A stretch of DNA of 64,000 nucleotides from Devosia sp. 66-22 (GCA_001899065.1 MKUZ01000007.1:73526-137525), one strand, 5' to 3'; shown: positions 54,857 through 63,840, counted from the stretch's first letter. The notes: generated from the letters alone by a model not told the origin. Numbers and translations are program-made.

Positions 54857-54889
54857 ATTTTGTGCAATCAATCGCGAGAGGAGATGCCG

Positions 54890-55321
54890 ATGAAGAGAAG
54901 CCTCAGGCTCGACGACCAGCTGTGCTTTTCCGTCTACGCGGCGGCGCATGCCTTCACGCGCTTCTACAAGCCGCTGCTCGAGCCGCTCGGCCTCACCTAT
55001 CCGCAATACCTCGTGCTGCTAACGCTGTGGGAGCAGGAGGGGTTGCCGCTCAAGGCGATCGGCGACCGGCTGGGGCTCGATTCGGGGACGCTGACGCCGC
55101 TGCTGCGCCGCATGGAAACGGCGGGACTGGTGACGCGCGAGCGCGACAGCGCCGACGAGCGGCTGGTGCGTGTCCATCTCACGCCGCGGGCCCGGCGGCT
55201 GCGGACCAGGGCCGAGGAATTCCCGGGCAAGGTGGGGTCGGCGTCGCAGTGTTCGGCGACCGAGCTCACCGCCCTGCGCAAGCTGCTGTTCGGGCTGCGC
55301 GAGGATCTCGACGCGGCCTGA
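54890..55321 (+). CDS. ohrR: MarR family peroxide sensor OhrR
   Basis: 143 aa from ATG 54890, six bases after AGGAG; an ATG two codons earlier has no spacing. LDDQLCFSVYAAAHAFTRFYKPLLEPLGLTYPQYLVLLTLWE is the OhrR N-terminus with the peroxidatic C12, and a second cysteine C121 indicates the two-Cys type that forms a disulfide. Represses ohr and itself until oxidised. Confidence 0.92.
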   Translation: MKRSLRLDDQLCFSVYAAAHAFTRFYKPLLEPLGLTYPQYLVLLTLWEQEGLPLKAIGDRLGLDSGTLTPLLRRMETAGLVTRERDSADERLVRVHLTPRARRLRTRAEEFPGKVGSASQCSATELTALRKLLFGLREDLDAA

Positions 55322-55420
55322 GGCGGACATCGCCTGCAATCAGGGTTCGGAATTTATCGGATTATTCACGCCCGGCGCGCATGCTGCGAGCCTCGCCAAA
55401 AGCGTCACTTCGGGCGAACC

Positions 55421-56299
55421 ATGTCTCTCCGCCGCTTGTTCTTTGCCGTCCTCGCGACGGCCTTGCTCGTTGCCGGTCCGGCCTTCGCCGCCGACTGGAT
55501 CGTGACGCGCCTGCGTGGCGACGTCGAAATGCTCGACGCGACAGGCAAATGGGTGCCACTCAGGCGCGGCGATCTGGTGGCCAATGAGCGGGTGGTGCGG
55601 ACCCTCGCCAACGGCCACGCCGAACTCACGCGCAGCAGGGAAGTGGTGACGCTGGACAGCAACACCGCGATCAGCATCCGGGACGATGCGGAGGCAGGCT
55701 ACACCACCGTGCTGCAGGATTTCGGGCGCGTCGAGGTGGATGCCGAGGCGCGGCGGGTCAAGCATTTCGAGGTGCAGACGCCCTTCCTCGCCGCGGTGGT
55801 CAAGGGCACGCATTTCATTGTCACCTCGGACAGCGACGGCGCGACGGTGGCGGTGGACCGCGGCGCCGTGGCGGTCCACTCGGTCGCCACGCAGCGGTCG
55901 ACGACCATCAGCGTCGGCCAAACTGCGACTGTGATGCGCAAGAGCGACCTCGTGGTGGGCGGCCTCGGGCCCTGGCCGGCGGTGCTGGAGCCGGGCGTAA
56001 GCCCGCCACAGATTGCCGCGGCGCTCGGTGGTGCGCTCAACTCGCCGCCGGGGCCCGCCGGCAACCTGCCCGATCGCCTGGCCGCGCCAGAGCCGCAGGG
56101 TGCACAGCGCGCGGCCGGCGGACAGCTTGTGGCGGTGTCGACGGCGAACCTGTTTGGCGGCATCGCAACGGTACAGCCGGCGCCCGCCGCGGCGAAGGCC
56201 GAGGCGGCGCAGCCGGTGAGCCTGAGCGTCGTGGTGATTGGCGCCCTCCTCGGCGCCGCCATCGGCGCCCTCGCGCTGCTGGTCAGACGCGGTATCTGA
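55421..56299 (+). CDS. FecR-domain exported protein with C-terminal membrane anchor
   Basis: 292 aa. Signal peptide (about 1-23), FecR domain (residues 40-155: GDLVANERVVRTLANGHAELTRSREVVTLDSNTAISI ... FEVQTPFLAAVVKGTHFIV), a Pro/Ala-rich linker, and a C-terminal membrane helix (265-287). Unlike iron-regulatory FecR, there is no N-terminal anti-sigma part and no sigma factor or TonB receptor nearby, so a role as an envelope structural or sensing protein is more likely than iron signalling. Confidence 0.8.
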   Translation: MSLRRLFFAVLATALLVAGPAFAADWIVTRLRGDVEMLDATGKWVPLRRGDLVANERVVRTLANGHAELTRSREVVTLDSNTAISIRDDAEAGYTTVLQDFGRVEVDAEARRVKHFEVQTPFLAAVVKGTHFIVTSDSDGATVAVDRGAVAVHSVATQRSTTISVGQTATVMRKSDLVVGGLGPWPAVLEPGVSPPQIAAALGGALNSPPGPAGNLPDRLAAPEPQGAQRAAGGQLVAVSTANLFGGIATVQPAPAAAKAEAAQPVSLSVVVIGALLGAAIGALALLVRRGI

Positions 56300-56317
56300 C
56301 CTTGGGCGCTGGCGCGC

Positions 56318-57841
56318 TCAGGTTCCGGCGAAATTAATGCGATAGCTCAGGGCTTCGGCGATGTGCGGACGCGCCACCTTGTCGCTGCCGGCGAGGTCGG
56401 CGAGGGTGCGGGCGACCTTGAGCACGCGGTGATAGGCGCGGGCGCTGAGCGAGAAGCGCTCGGCCGCCTGCAGCAGCAGCGCCTTGCTCTCCCTGTCGGG
56501 ATCGACGACGCTTTCGATGAGGCTCGCCGAAGCGTGGGCGTTGGTGAAGATCCCGGGATGCCCGGCCCTGAGGTAGCGCTCGCGCTGGATGTCGCGCGCC
56601 ACACCGACGCGGGCGGCGACGGCGGCGGAGGTTTCCGCGGCGCCGGGGGCGATCATGTCGGCAGCGCTCACCGCGGGCACGTCGACGCGGATATCGATGC
56701 GGTCGAGGAACGGCCCCGAGACGCGCGCCTGGTAGTCACCGGCGCAGGCATCGCCGCGCTTGCAGGTGTGGCCGGGCGTGCCGGCAAGGCCGCATTTGCA
56801 GGGATTCATCGCCGCCACGAGCTGGAACCGCGCCGGGAAGGTGACGCGCGAATTGGCGCGCGCGATCACCGTCTCGCCGCTTTCGAGCGGCTGGCGCAGG
56901 CTGTCGAGCACCGAGGGCGCGAATTCGGGCAACTCGTCGAGGAATAGAACGCCGTTGTGGGCCATGCTGGCCTCGCCCGGCCGGATCTTGAGCCCGCCGC
57001 CGACGAGCGCCGCCATCGAGGCGGAGTGGTGCGGGGCGCGGAACGGCCGGCGATCGCTGAGCGCGCCGCCTTCGAGCTCACCGGCGATCGACTGGATCAT
57101 CGACACATCGAGCAGTTCGCGCGGATTGAGCGGCGGCAGGATGGAGGGCAGGCGCTGCGCCAGCATCGATTTGCCGGCGCCTGGCGGTCCGATCATCAGC
57201 AGATTGTGGCCGCCGGCGGCGGCGAGCTCGAGGGCGCGGCGCGCCACCTCCTGGCCGCGCACTTCGCTCAGATCGGGCAGGCCGCCCTGCGTATCGTGGC
57301 GCTTCGGGCTGGGCCTTGGCGCGAGCTGGTAGCCGCCCAGATGATTGACCAGCGCCAGCAGCGAGTCCGGCGCGATGATGTCGATATCGTCACCGGCCCA
57401 CGCCGCCTCCGGCCCGGATGGCGCCGGGCAGATCACGCCAAGTCCGCGGGCATGCGCCGCGATGGCCGCGGGCAAAATGCCCGACGTCGGCGCCAGCCGC
57501 CCGTCGAGCCCGAGCTCGCCCAGCGCCACATAGCCATCGAGCGCGTCGGCGGGGAACGCGCCGATCACCGCCATCAACGCCAGCGCGATGGGCAGGTCGT
57601 AATGGCTGCCCTCCTTGGGCAGGTCGGCCGGCGCCAGATTCACGACGATGCGCTTGGGCGGCAGGCTCAAGCCGGACGACAGCAGCGCCGCGCGCACCCG
57701 CTCGCTCGCCTCCCGGATCGCCTTGTCGGGCAGGCCGACGATGACGACAGCGACGGGCAGACCGGTGGTGATCTGCGCCTGCACGTCGACCGGCACGGCC
57801 TCGATGCCCTGAAACGCCACGGTCCTGACCCGCGCGCCCAT
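56318..57841 (-). CDS. comM: YifB/ComM family Mg-chelatase-like AAA+ ATPase
   Basis: 507 aa. An N-terminal Lon-like domain (RVRTVAFQGIEAVPVDVQAQITTGLPVAVVIVGLPDKAIREASERVRAAL) is followed by AAA+ with Walker A MIGPPGAGKSMLAQRL and Walker B GVLFLDELPEF, and a C4-type zinc segment (NPCKCGLAGTPGHTCKRG). ComM is a branch-migration helicase for natural transformation in gammaproteobacteria. ATG 57841 has GGGGA upstream. Confidence 0.9.
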   Translation of the reverse strand: MGARVRTVAFQGIEAVPVDVQAQITTGLPVAVVIVGLPDKAIREASERVRAALLSSGLSLPPKRIVVNLAPADLPKEGSHYDLPIALALMAVIGAFPADALDGYVALGELGLDGRLAPTSGILPAAIAAHARGLGVICPAPSGPEAAWAGDDIDIIAPDSLLALVNHLGGYQLAPRPSPKRHDTQGGLPDLSEVRGQEVARRALELAAAGGHNLLMIGPPGAGKSMLAQRLPSILPPLNPRELLDVSMIQSIAGELEGGALSDRRPFRAPHHSASMAALVGGGLKIRPGEASMAHNGVLFLDELPEFAPSVLDSLRQPLESGETVIARANSRVTFPARFQLVAAMNPCKCGLAGTPGHTCKRGDACAGDYQARVSGPFLDRIDIRVDVPAVSAADMIAPGAAETSAAVAARVGVARDIQRERYLRAGHPGIFTNAHASASLIESVVDPDRESKALLLQAAERFSLSARAYHRVLKVARTLADLAGSDKVARPHIAEALSYRINFAGT

Positions 57842-58061
57842 GTCTGAAATCCCCAAAGTATGGCGAAACCCTAACAAGGGAGGCGGAGGTCGGCAAGAAC
57901 AATTGGGGAACACGACGGCGCTTGACCTGCAGGCCGACCTCAAGGCTAGGGTTCGGGTTCCACGACGCTGGAACGATCCTGATGTCGAACTGCCGTCCCG
58001 TCGTTCGGCTAGAGGTGAAGGCGAGGGCAAGGCGTCCCGCCGCAGACCCCGGAGAGGTCCA

Positions 58062-58397
58062 ATGCCGCAGTTTCTTGTCGCCATCCACCATCCCGACGAT
58101 TTCGTGCCCGCCAGCGAGAGCCCGGCAGCGCGGCGCGACATCAGCGCGCTCAACGACGAGATGATCGCTGCCGGCATCCGGGTGTTTGTCGGCGGCCTGA
58201 CGCGCGCGGCGGACGCCAAGTCGATCCGCGTGCCGGACGGCCGGCCGCTCGTCACCGACGGCCCCTATCTCGAAACCAAGGAACATGTGGGCGGCTTCTG
58301 GGTGCTGGACCTCGCCAGCCTCGAAGAGGCCGTCGCCTGGGGCCGCAAGGCCGCCATTGCCTGCCGCACTCCCGTCGAAGTGCGCGCGTTCAGATAA
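58062..58397 (+). CDS. YCII/DGPF domain protein
   Basis: 111 aa from ATG 58062, with GGAGAGG upstream. Matches the YCII/DGPF family, as in VTDGPYLETKEHVGGFWVLDLASLEEAVAWGRK. Members are often paired with ECF sigma factors, but none is adjacent here. Function unknown. Followed by the GFA gene after 20 bp. Confidence 0.87.
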   Translation: MPQFLVAIHHPDDFVPASESPAARRDISALNDEMIAAGIRVFVGGLTRAADAKSIRVPDGRPLVTDGPYLETKEHVGGFWVLDLASLEEAVAWGRKAAIACRTPVEVRAFR

Positions 58398-58417
58398 CCC
58401 AAGGAGCCCCGTCCCCT

Positions 58418-58954
58418 ATGAGCACGACCACGCATCTGTCCTGTACCTGCGGCGAGGTCCGGCTCGAGGTGACGGGCCCGCCCATCATCGTCGCCGAGTG
58501 CTGCTGCAATTCGTGCCGCGCGGCGGGCGACAAATTCGCCGCCCTCGCCGGCGCGCCCTCCTTCCGCACGCCCTACGGCACAACGCCCTATGTGCTCGAG
58601 CGCAAGGACCGGGTGCGCTTCGTGCGCGGCGCCGAGCAGTTGCGCGAGTTCCGGCTGACCCCGGACTCGCCGACACGCCGCGTGGTCTCGCAGTGCTGCA
58701 ACACGCCGATGTTCCTCGAATTCAAGGGCGGCCACTGGCTGAGCCTGTATGCGGGCCTGTGGCCCGAGGAGATCCGACCCAAGGTGGATGTCCGCACCAT
58801 GGCAGGCGACCTCGCCGACCCCAGCGTGCTGCCCTCCGACGTGCCCAACCTCAAGGGCCAGTCGGGCGGGTTCTTCGTGAAGCTCCTATGGGCCTGGGTA
58901 GCGATGGGCTTCCGCACGCCCAAGTTGGCGGTGGCGGGCGAGCTCCGGCTCTAG
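58418..58954 (+). CDS. GFA/DUF6151-like zinc-binding protein
   Basis: 178 aa. Cysteines in CTCGEV, ECCCNSCRAAG and SQCCNTPMF fit the Mss4-like zinc fold of glutathione-dependent formaldehyde-activating (GFA) relatives. The rest of the protein is longer than a canonical GFA domain, as in DUF6151. Reaction unknown. Probably co-transcribed with the YCII gene. Confidence 0.8.
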   Translation: MSTTTHLSCTCGEVRLEVTGPPIIVAECCCNSCRAAGDKFAALAGAPSFRTPYGTTPYVLERKDRVRFVRGAEQLREFRLTPDSPTRRVVSQCCNTPMFLEFKGGHWLSLYAGLWPEEIRPKVDVRTMAGDLADPSVLPSDVPNLKGQSGGFFVKLLWAWVAMGFRTPKLAVAGELRL

Positions 58955-58995
58955 CGGCGGCGCCAGCCGAGCCCGGCCAACTCCCTGCTCCGGCG

Positions 58996-59003
58996 TTAAC
59001 CAT
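58996..59003 (+). promoter_or_regulatory. CtrA-type half site upstream of the GH25 gene
   Basis: TTAACCAT matches the half-motif bound by the cell-cycle regulator CtrA in alphaproteobacteria. It lies about 60 bp ahead of the lysozyme start. An inverted near-copy (ATGGGTTAG) follows 14 bp later. Confidence 0.35.
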
Positions 59004-59064
59004 GCCGCGATATCAATGGGTTAGCGCAAGCTTTCATTAAGCGGGCCATGTTGACTCAAATCTC

Positions 59065-59931
59065 ATGTATTCGGCTCGGTCATCTCGCCCGGCCCATCTG
59101 TTGCATGGGCTCTTCGTTGTTCTCGCGCTTGTGGCGCTGTCGGCCTGCGCGCGCAGTCCCGCCGACTATCGCACCGACCGCAATGTCAGCCAGGTCGGCG
59201 CGCCGATCCATGGCGACAACCGCCCGCATCCGGGGGTGAACCGGGCTCGCGCGCTGCCGATCCAGGGGATCGACGTGGCGCGCTACCAGGGCGCCATCGA
59301 TTTCGACAGTGTGTACCGCTCGGGCGTGCGCTTCGTTTACATGAAGGGCACCGAGGGCAAGGACTATGTGGACCCCGCCTTCCGCGACAATTGGCGGCGC
59401 GCCCGCGCCTCGGGCATGGCGCATGGCGTCTACCACTTCATGACCTGGTGCTCGACCGCCGCCGAACAGGCGCGCTGGTTCATCAAGAACGTCCCCGACG
59501 ACCCGACGGCCCTGCCGCCCGTGCTCGACCTCGAATGGAACAACCATTCGAGCTGCAAGAACAAGTGGGACAGGGACAACATCCTCGAGAAGGTCCGCGT
59601 GATGCTCGATGCGATGGAGCGCCACACCGGCAAGATGCCCATCATCTACACCGACATCTCCTTCCATCGCGACATCCTCGCGGGCGAGCATTTCGACAAT
59701 GCGTTCTGGCTGCGCTCGACCGCCGCCGAGCCGCATGAGCGCTACTCCAACCGGCGCTGGATGTTCTGGCAGTGGACGCAGACCGGCACCGTCAAGGGCG
59801 TCCGCACCGAAGTCGACCGCAACGCCTTCTATGGCGACGAGAACGACTGGACGGTGTTCCTGCTCACCGGCTGCGATCCGCGCGCCATCGACCGGCTCGG
59901 GCCGCAGGGCAAATGCGCCCTGGTGAAATGA
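59065..59931 (+). CDS. GH25 lysozyme-like lipoprotein
   Basis: 288 aa. Lipobox LSAC at residues 25-28 predicts outer-membrane lipid anchoring. The GH25 domain starts GIDVARYQGAIDF (catalytic Asp) and has VLDLEWNN (D-x-E) and the YTDISFHRDIL strand. Cleaves the N-acetylmuramic acid bond of peptidoglycan. No Shine-Dalgarno is obvious, so the start is uncertain. Confidence 0.87.
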   Translation: MYSARSSRPAHLLHGLFVVLALVALSACARSPADYRTDRNVSQVGAPIHGDNRPHPGVNRARALPIQGIDVARYQGAIDFDSVYRSGVRFVYMKGTEGKDYVDPAFRDNWRRARASGMAHGVYHFMTWCSTAAEQARWFIKNVPDDPTALPPVLDLEWNNHSSCKNKWDRDNILEKVRVMLDAMERHTGKMPIIYTDISFHRDILAGEHFDNAFWLRSTAAEPHERYSNRRWMFWQWTQTGTVKGVRTEVDRNAFYGDENDWTVFLLTGCDPRAIDRLGPQGKCALVK

Positions 59932-59977
59932 GGCTCTAGTGGCGGTGCAAAAGATCGGGCGCGACGCCGTGCGCTCT

Positions 59978-60006
59978 CTTGTGCGGCCACAATTGACGGC
60001 CTAGTT
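59978..60006 (+). promoter_or_regulatory. Candidate promoter for the 40-aa lysine-rich protein
   Basis: CTTGTG and CTAGTT are 17 bp apart, each with 4 of 6 matches to the alphaproteobacterial consensus, about 55 bp ahead of the ATG at 60062. Confidence 0.4.
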
Positions 60007-60061
60007 CTTATCGCGTGATCAGCCGGGCAGGGGTCCGGTCCTCAACAGAGGGAGAGAGAAA

Positions 60062-60184
60062 ATGGCCAAGGGTCAGATGCGCTCCAACAAGGAAGCCAAG
60101 AAGCCCAAGAAGGAAAAGCCCAAGGTGCTCGCCACCGCCGGCATGAATACCGCCACCACGGCGCCCGCGGGCAAGAAAAAGTAG
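60062..60184 (+). CDS. Small lysine-rich conserved protein
   Basis: 40 aa, with GGGAG 9 nt upstream of the ATG. The start MAKGQMRSNKEAKKPKKEK is almost entirely basic and polar, the C-terminus ends GKKK. Short proteins of this form, annotated as hypothetical, occur in many alphaproteobacteria. Its own promoter candidate and a strong terminator mark it as an independent small gene. A nucleic-acid-binding role is only a guess. Confidence 0.8.
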   Translation: MAKGQMRSNKEAKKPKKEKPKVLATAGMNTATTAPAGKKK

Positions 60185-60205
60185 GCAGCCATCGTGCCTG
60201 CCATG

Positions 60206-60237
60206 AAGGGCCGCCCCCGGGGCGGCCCTTTGTCTTT
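60206..60237 (+). terminator. Intrinsic terminator after the lysine-rich small gene
   Basis: AAGGGCCGCC and GGCGGCCCTT form a perfect 10-bp stem with a 5-nt loop and are followed by TGTCTTTG, 22 bp after the stop codon. Confidence 0.85.
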
Positions 60238-60354
60238 GCGCCGGTGGGAATGGGAGCGCTTCCGCGCCGCCAGCCCGCCGATGCCACCTTCCGCCTTCAC
60301 CTCGCCGGCCAATTCGTGTTTTGTGCGCCTGATGGGCAGAGACCAGGCACAGGC

Positions 60355-62310
60355 GTGAGGATCGTCCTGACCGGCGCGTCGGGCGGCATCGGGCGGAGCC
60401 TCATGGCGACGCTCGCGACCGCGCACGACATGATCGGCGTGGTCCGCGCGCCGCGACCAGCGGCAGCCGGCGCCACCTATGTCAGCTCCGCCGACAAGCC
60501 GGCGCTGGCGGCCGCCCTCGCCGACGCCGACTGCGTCATCCATTGCGCGCTCGACGCCAAGGCGAAGGGCCGCGACTTCCTTCCCGTCAACCGCGCGCTG
60601 AACACCGAGATCCTCGAGGGCGCGCTCGGCGGCCGGTGCCGGCTCTATGTCTTCGTCAGCTCGCAGGTGGTCTATTCCGGCACCGATCCCGCCACGCCGG
60701 CCGGCTACCGCGAGGACCAGGAACTCGTGCTCACGCCGCGCGAGGACGATTACACGCGGCTCAAGATCGAATCCGAGCGCGAGGTGATCGCCGCCTGCGC
60801 CGCGGCCGGCGTCGACTATCTGGTCATCCGCCCCACCGTCGTGATGGGGCCGGGCATGGCGTGGTCGGAGGGGGTTGTCGCGGCGTCGAAATTCGTGGCG
60901 GCGGGCGTGCGGGGGCGCACAATGAACCTCGTCGTGGTGAGCGACCTCAGCCGGCAGGTGCAGCTCCTCATCGAGGGCGGCGCGCGCAACGACAGCTTCA
61001 ACATCGGCACGACGAATGTGCGCAGCGAAGACTATTTCGCGCAGGTGGGCGCGCTTGCCGGCCGCCGCCCGCTGTTCGTGCCGGACGGGCTGATGCGCGG
61101 CCTCGCGCGCTTCATCCCCTCGACGCTGTGGTTCTTTGGCCGTGACGTGGCGATCGACACCGACAAGCTGAAGGCGGCGACGGGCTTTCGCCCCGAGCGG
61201 CCGCTAGCGGGCTATTTCGCGCGCCGCCCGGTGCATGCCGCGCCCAATTCGCTCGACGCGCTGCGCCAGCATCTGAGCTCGCCGCATCCGTTCCGCACGC
61301 ATGGGCAGGGCTATTATCTGTGGTTCAATCCGCAGCATGCCGACGACCGCGTGGCGATGGCGGCCTATAGCGGCATCGTCTCGCTCGAGGCGGATCGCAT
61401 CCGGGTGCGGGCCGGCACGCGGCTCGCCGAGATCTGCGACGCGCTCGATGCGCGCGGCCTGCAGCTCGCGACGCTGCCCGAATTCCTCGGCATTTCGGCC
61501 GGCGCCTGCTTCTTTGTCGACGTGCATGGCTCGAGCCGCGAACATTTCTCGATGTACGAACTGATCGAGGACATCCGCTATCTCGACGACACCGGCGAGG
61601 AGATCGTCGCGGCGCGCGACGAGGCCCTGTGGGCGGAGCTCAGGGCGCGCGACAGCCGCTTCATCCTCACCGAGCTCACCTTCCGCACGGAGCCGGCGAG
61701 CTGGCTCAGCAACCGCATGGTGTGGGAAAAGGAGACCGATCTCGACGCCTATCTCGACGGCGGCTGGCGCGCCAACCTCGCCACCACCATCCAGTGGTAT
61801 CCGCACTACCGCCAGTTGCTCGTCTACCACGTCAACCGGACAGGCGGACCGGACCGTGGCGCGGCCCCTTCGATCGCCCCGTTCCGCGGGTTGCCCTACC
61901 ACTGGCAGCGTGGCGTGCTGGCGGCGCGGCTGCACGGCCGCACGCTGCAGGTCGACCGCGCCTTCCGCATCCTCGCCCCCTGGCGCGAGCTGTGGTTCGA
62001 GAGTTTCCTCGAATGGCTCTACGATCGCCGGCGCGCGATGTGGCGCGACATGGAGATGTGCCTCACCATCGAGGATGGGCGCAGCTTCATCGCTCAGCTC
62101 CGGCGCCTGCTCGACCGCGGCGACATGAGCGTGCGCAAACGCGCCTCGATCGGCCTGCGATTCTCGCACGACCGCGTGACAGGGCGCGACTATGTGTGGG
62201 TCGAGTTCGTCTCCGACGCCCCCGAGCTGGTCGAGCGCGTCATCGCCATGGCACGCGAGCTGGCAACCGAAGGCGTGCGCTTCCATCGCGGCAAATACGT
62301 GCCGCGATAG
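60355..62310 (+). CDS. Fusion of an extended SDR epimerase and an FAD-linked lactone-oxidase-like domain
   Basis: 651 aa from the GTG at 60355. Residues 1-290 are an extended SDR: VRIVLTGASGGIGRSLMATL, the VFVSSQVVYSG strand, and YTRLKIESE with Tyr-x3-Lys. Residues 310-651 are a PCMH-type FAD-binding oxidase: VRAGTRLAEICDALDARGLQLATLPEFLGISAGACFFVDVHGSS, and a C-terminal RFHRGKYVP resembling the HWGK end of aldonolactone oxidases. Usually these are two enzymes. The fusion suggests consecutive oxidation or epimerisation of a sugar or sugar lipid; the substrate is unknown. Confidence 0.8.
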   Translation: MRIVLTGASGGIGRSLMATLATAHDMIGVVRAPRPAAAGATYVSSADKPALAAALADADCVIHCALDAKAKGRDFLPVNRALNTEILEGALGGRCRLYVFVSSQVVYSGTDPATPAGYREDQELVLTPREDDYTRLKIESEREVIAACAAAGVDYLVIRPTVVMGPGMAWSEGVVAASKFVAAGVRGRTMNLVVVSDLSRQVQLLIEGGARNDSFNIGTTNVRSEDYFAQVGALAGRRPLFVPDGLMRGLARFIPSTLWFFGRDVAIDTDKLKAATGFRPERPLAGYFARRPVHAAPNSLDALRQHLSSPHPFRTHGQGYYLWFNPQHADDRVAMAAYSGIVSLEADRIRVRAGTRLAEICDALDARGLQLATLPEFLGISAGACFFVDVHGSSREHFSMYELIEDIRYLDDTGEEIVAARDEALWAELRARDSRFILTELTFRTEPASWLSNRMVWEKETDLDAYLDGGWRANLATTIQWYPHYRQLLVYHVNRTGGPDRGAAPSIAPFRGLPYHWQRGVLAARLHGRTLQVDRAFRILAPWRELWFESFLEWLYDRRRAMWRDMEMCLTIEDGRSFIAQLRRLLDRGDMSVRKRASIGLRFSHDRVTGRDYVWVEFVSDAPELVERVIAMARELATEGVRFHRGKYVPR

Positions 62311-62325
62311 GGCCTCGCCCTGGTC

Positions 62326-62970
62326 CTAGCCGAACAATCCCGCCGTCTTGATGCCGTCGATCAGGAACTGGATGGCGAGGGCGGCGAGCAGCACGCCGAC
62401 GACGCGGCTCACCACCGCGAGGCCGGTGATGCCGAGGAGGCGCTGGATCGGGATGGCGACCAGCATGGCCGCGTAACACACGGCGAGGATAACCAGCATC
62501 GCCGCGATGACGAGGAACCAGTTGGCGCTGAACGCGCCCTCGGCGGTCGACAGCAGGATGATGGCGCTGATGGCGCCGGGTCCGGCGATCAGCGGCGTCG
62601 CCAGCGGAAATACCGAAATGTCGGGTCGGGTCTTGGCTTCGTTCTCTTCCTCGGGCGTCGTGCCGGTGCCGCCCGAATGGCGCGCGAACACCATGTCGAT
62701 CGAGATCAGCAGCAACAGCACGCCGCCGGCAATGCGCAGCGCCGGAATGGTGATGCCGAACAACTTGAGCAAGGGCTCGCCGAACACGGCGAAGAACAGC
62801 AGGATGCCGGTGGCGATCAGCGTGCCGCGCAGCGCCATCGTGCGCCGTTCGCGCGTCGTCATCCGCTCGGTCAGCGCAGCGAACACCAGCACCAGATCGG
62901 CCGGGCCGATGGTGGCAAAGAAGGTCGACAGCGAGAGCAGGAAGGAGTCGAGACGCATGCCGGCCACCAT
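62326..62970 (-). CDS. MarC family integral membrane protein
   Basis: 214 aa with six membrane helices. Typical MarC/UPF0056 motifs: STFFATIGPADLVLVFAALTERM, IPALRIAGGVLLLLISIDMV and FPLATPLIAGPGAISAIILLS. Despite the historical name, no transport or resistance function is established. ATG 62970 is used; ATG 62958 is also possible. Convergent with the SDR-FAD fusion. Confidence 0.88.
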   Translation of the reverse strand: MVAGMRLDSFLLSLSTFFATIGPADLVLVFAALTERMTTRERRTMALRGTLIATGILLFFAVFGEPLLKLFGITIPALRIAGGVLLLLISIDMVFARHSGGTGTTPEEENEAKTRPDISVFPLATPLIAGPGAISAIILLSTAEGAFSANWFLVIAAMLVILAVCYAAMLVAIPIQRLLGITGLAVVSRVVGVLLAALAIQFLIDGIKTAGLFG

Positions 62971-62997
62971 GCCGGATTTGCCGCCGCTTGGCGAGGG

Positions 62998-63840
62998 CTA
63001 AGCCACCCGCGCGGTGGCGATGTAGACGCCCGCCGCGATCGGTCGGCGGCCCAGATAGGCCCGCTGCATCGCCGCGTGGCCGAAGATGTCGACATCACCA
63101 AAGCCGCGCGCTGCGAGCCAGGGGACGATTTCGTCCAGCCCGATGCCGAAGGTGACGTTTTCGCCCATGGCCGAGGTGAAGACGCGCAGCCCGGTGGCAC
63201 CGGAACCTGTGAGCGCCGCGCTGTCGATCGAGTCGAATACGACGACGCTGCCGCTGGCGGAGTGCCCGGCGATGAAGGCCAGCGTGCGGTCGGCGCCGTC
63301 GCGCGTCAGGTAGACGATGACGCCCTGCCAGACGAACAGCGTGCGCTTGCCTTCGTCATAGCCGGCGGCACGCAGCCGCTCGCCGAGATCGTCATGATCG
63401 AAATCGACCCCGACGAACCGGACATGGGCAGGCAGCGGCTCGACCACGCCGCGCAGCGCCTCGCGCTTGGCCGCCTGCGTCACCGGATGATCGACCTCGA
63501 ACACCGGCACGGCTGCCGCCTCGGGGAGGCGATAGCACCGCGTGTCGAAGCCTGCTCCTAGAACGACGATCTGCTCGGCACCGGCGCGCAGCTCGCGCAC
63601 CATCACAGCGGCGATATGCTGCTCGCGCGCCATCGCGAAGTTCATCAGCCCGTCGATGCCGGTCAGCCGGTTGATGCCGAGTGCCCCGACGACGCGCATG
63701 AACTGCACGGTGAGCGGATTGACGAAGCGGTGCGCATAGGGATCGGAGGAGGCGCGATCAGCCTCGGGGCGCGTCATCTCGATGGCGCGCACCAGCGCCA
63801 CGCCGCGCGCCGTGCTGATCTGCCTGCGGTCGGCCTTCAC
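62998..63840 (-). CDS. SAM-dependent methyltransferase of the LCM family
   Basis: 280 aa. The class I fold has [14 protein letters not shown] (motif I), [15 protein letters not shown] and [21 protein letters not shown], the marks of leucine carboxyl methyltransferase-like and mycobacterial S-adenosylmethionine methyltransferases. The substrate is unknown. The GTG start overlaps the upstream gshB stop by 4 bp. Confidence 0.88.
   Translation of the reverse strand: MKADRRQISTARGVALVRAIEMTRPEADRASSDPYAHRFVNPLTVQFMRVVGALGINRLTGIDGLMNFAMAREQHIAAVMVRELRAGAEQIVVLGAGFDTRCYRLPEAAAVPVFEVDHPVTQAAKREALRGVVEPLPAHVRFVGVDFDHDDLGERLRAAGYDEGKRTLFVWQGVIVYLTRDGADRTLAFIAGHSASGSVVVFDSIDSAALTGSGATGLRVFTSAMGENVTFGIGLDEIVPWLAARGFGDVDIFGHAAMQRAYLGRRPIAAGVYIATARVA

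Noticed and set aside
57840-58061. Upstream extension of the YCII frame
   Set aside because: The open frame extends 74 codons, but the family domain begins at the ATG at 58062, which has a good ribosome binding site.
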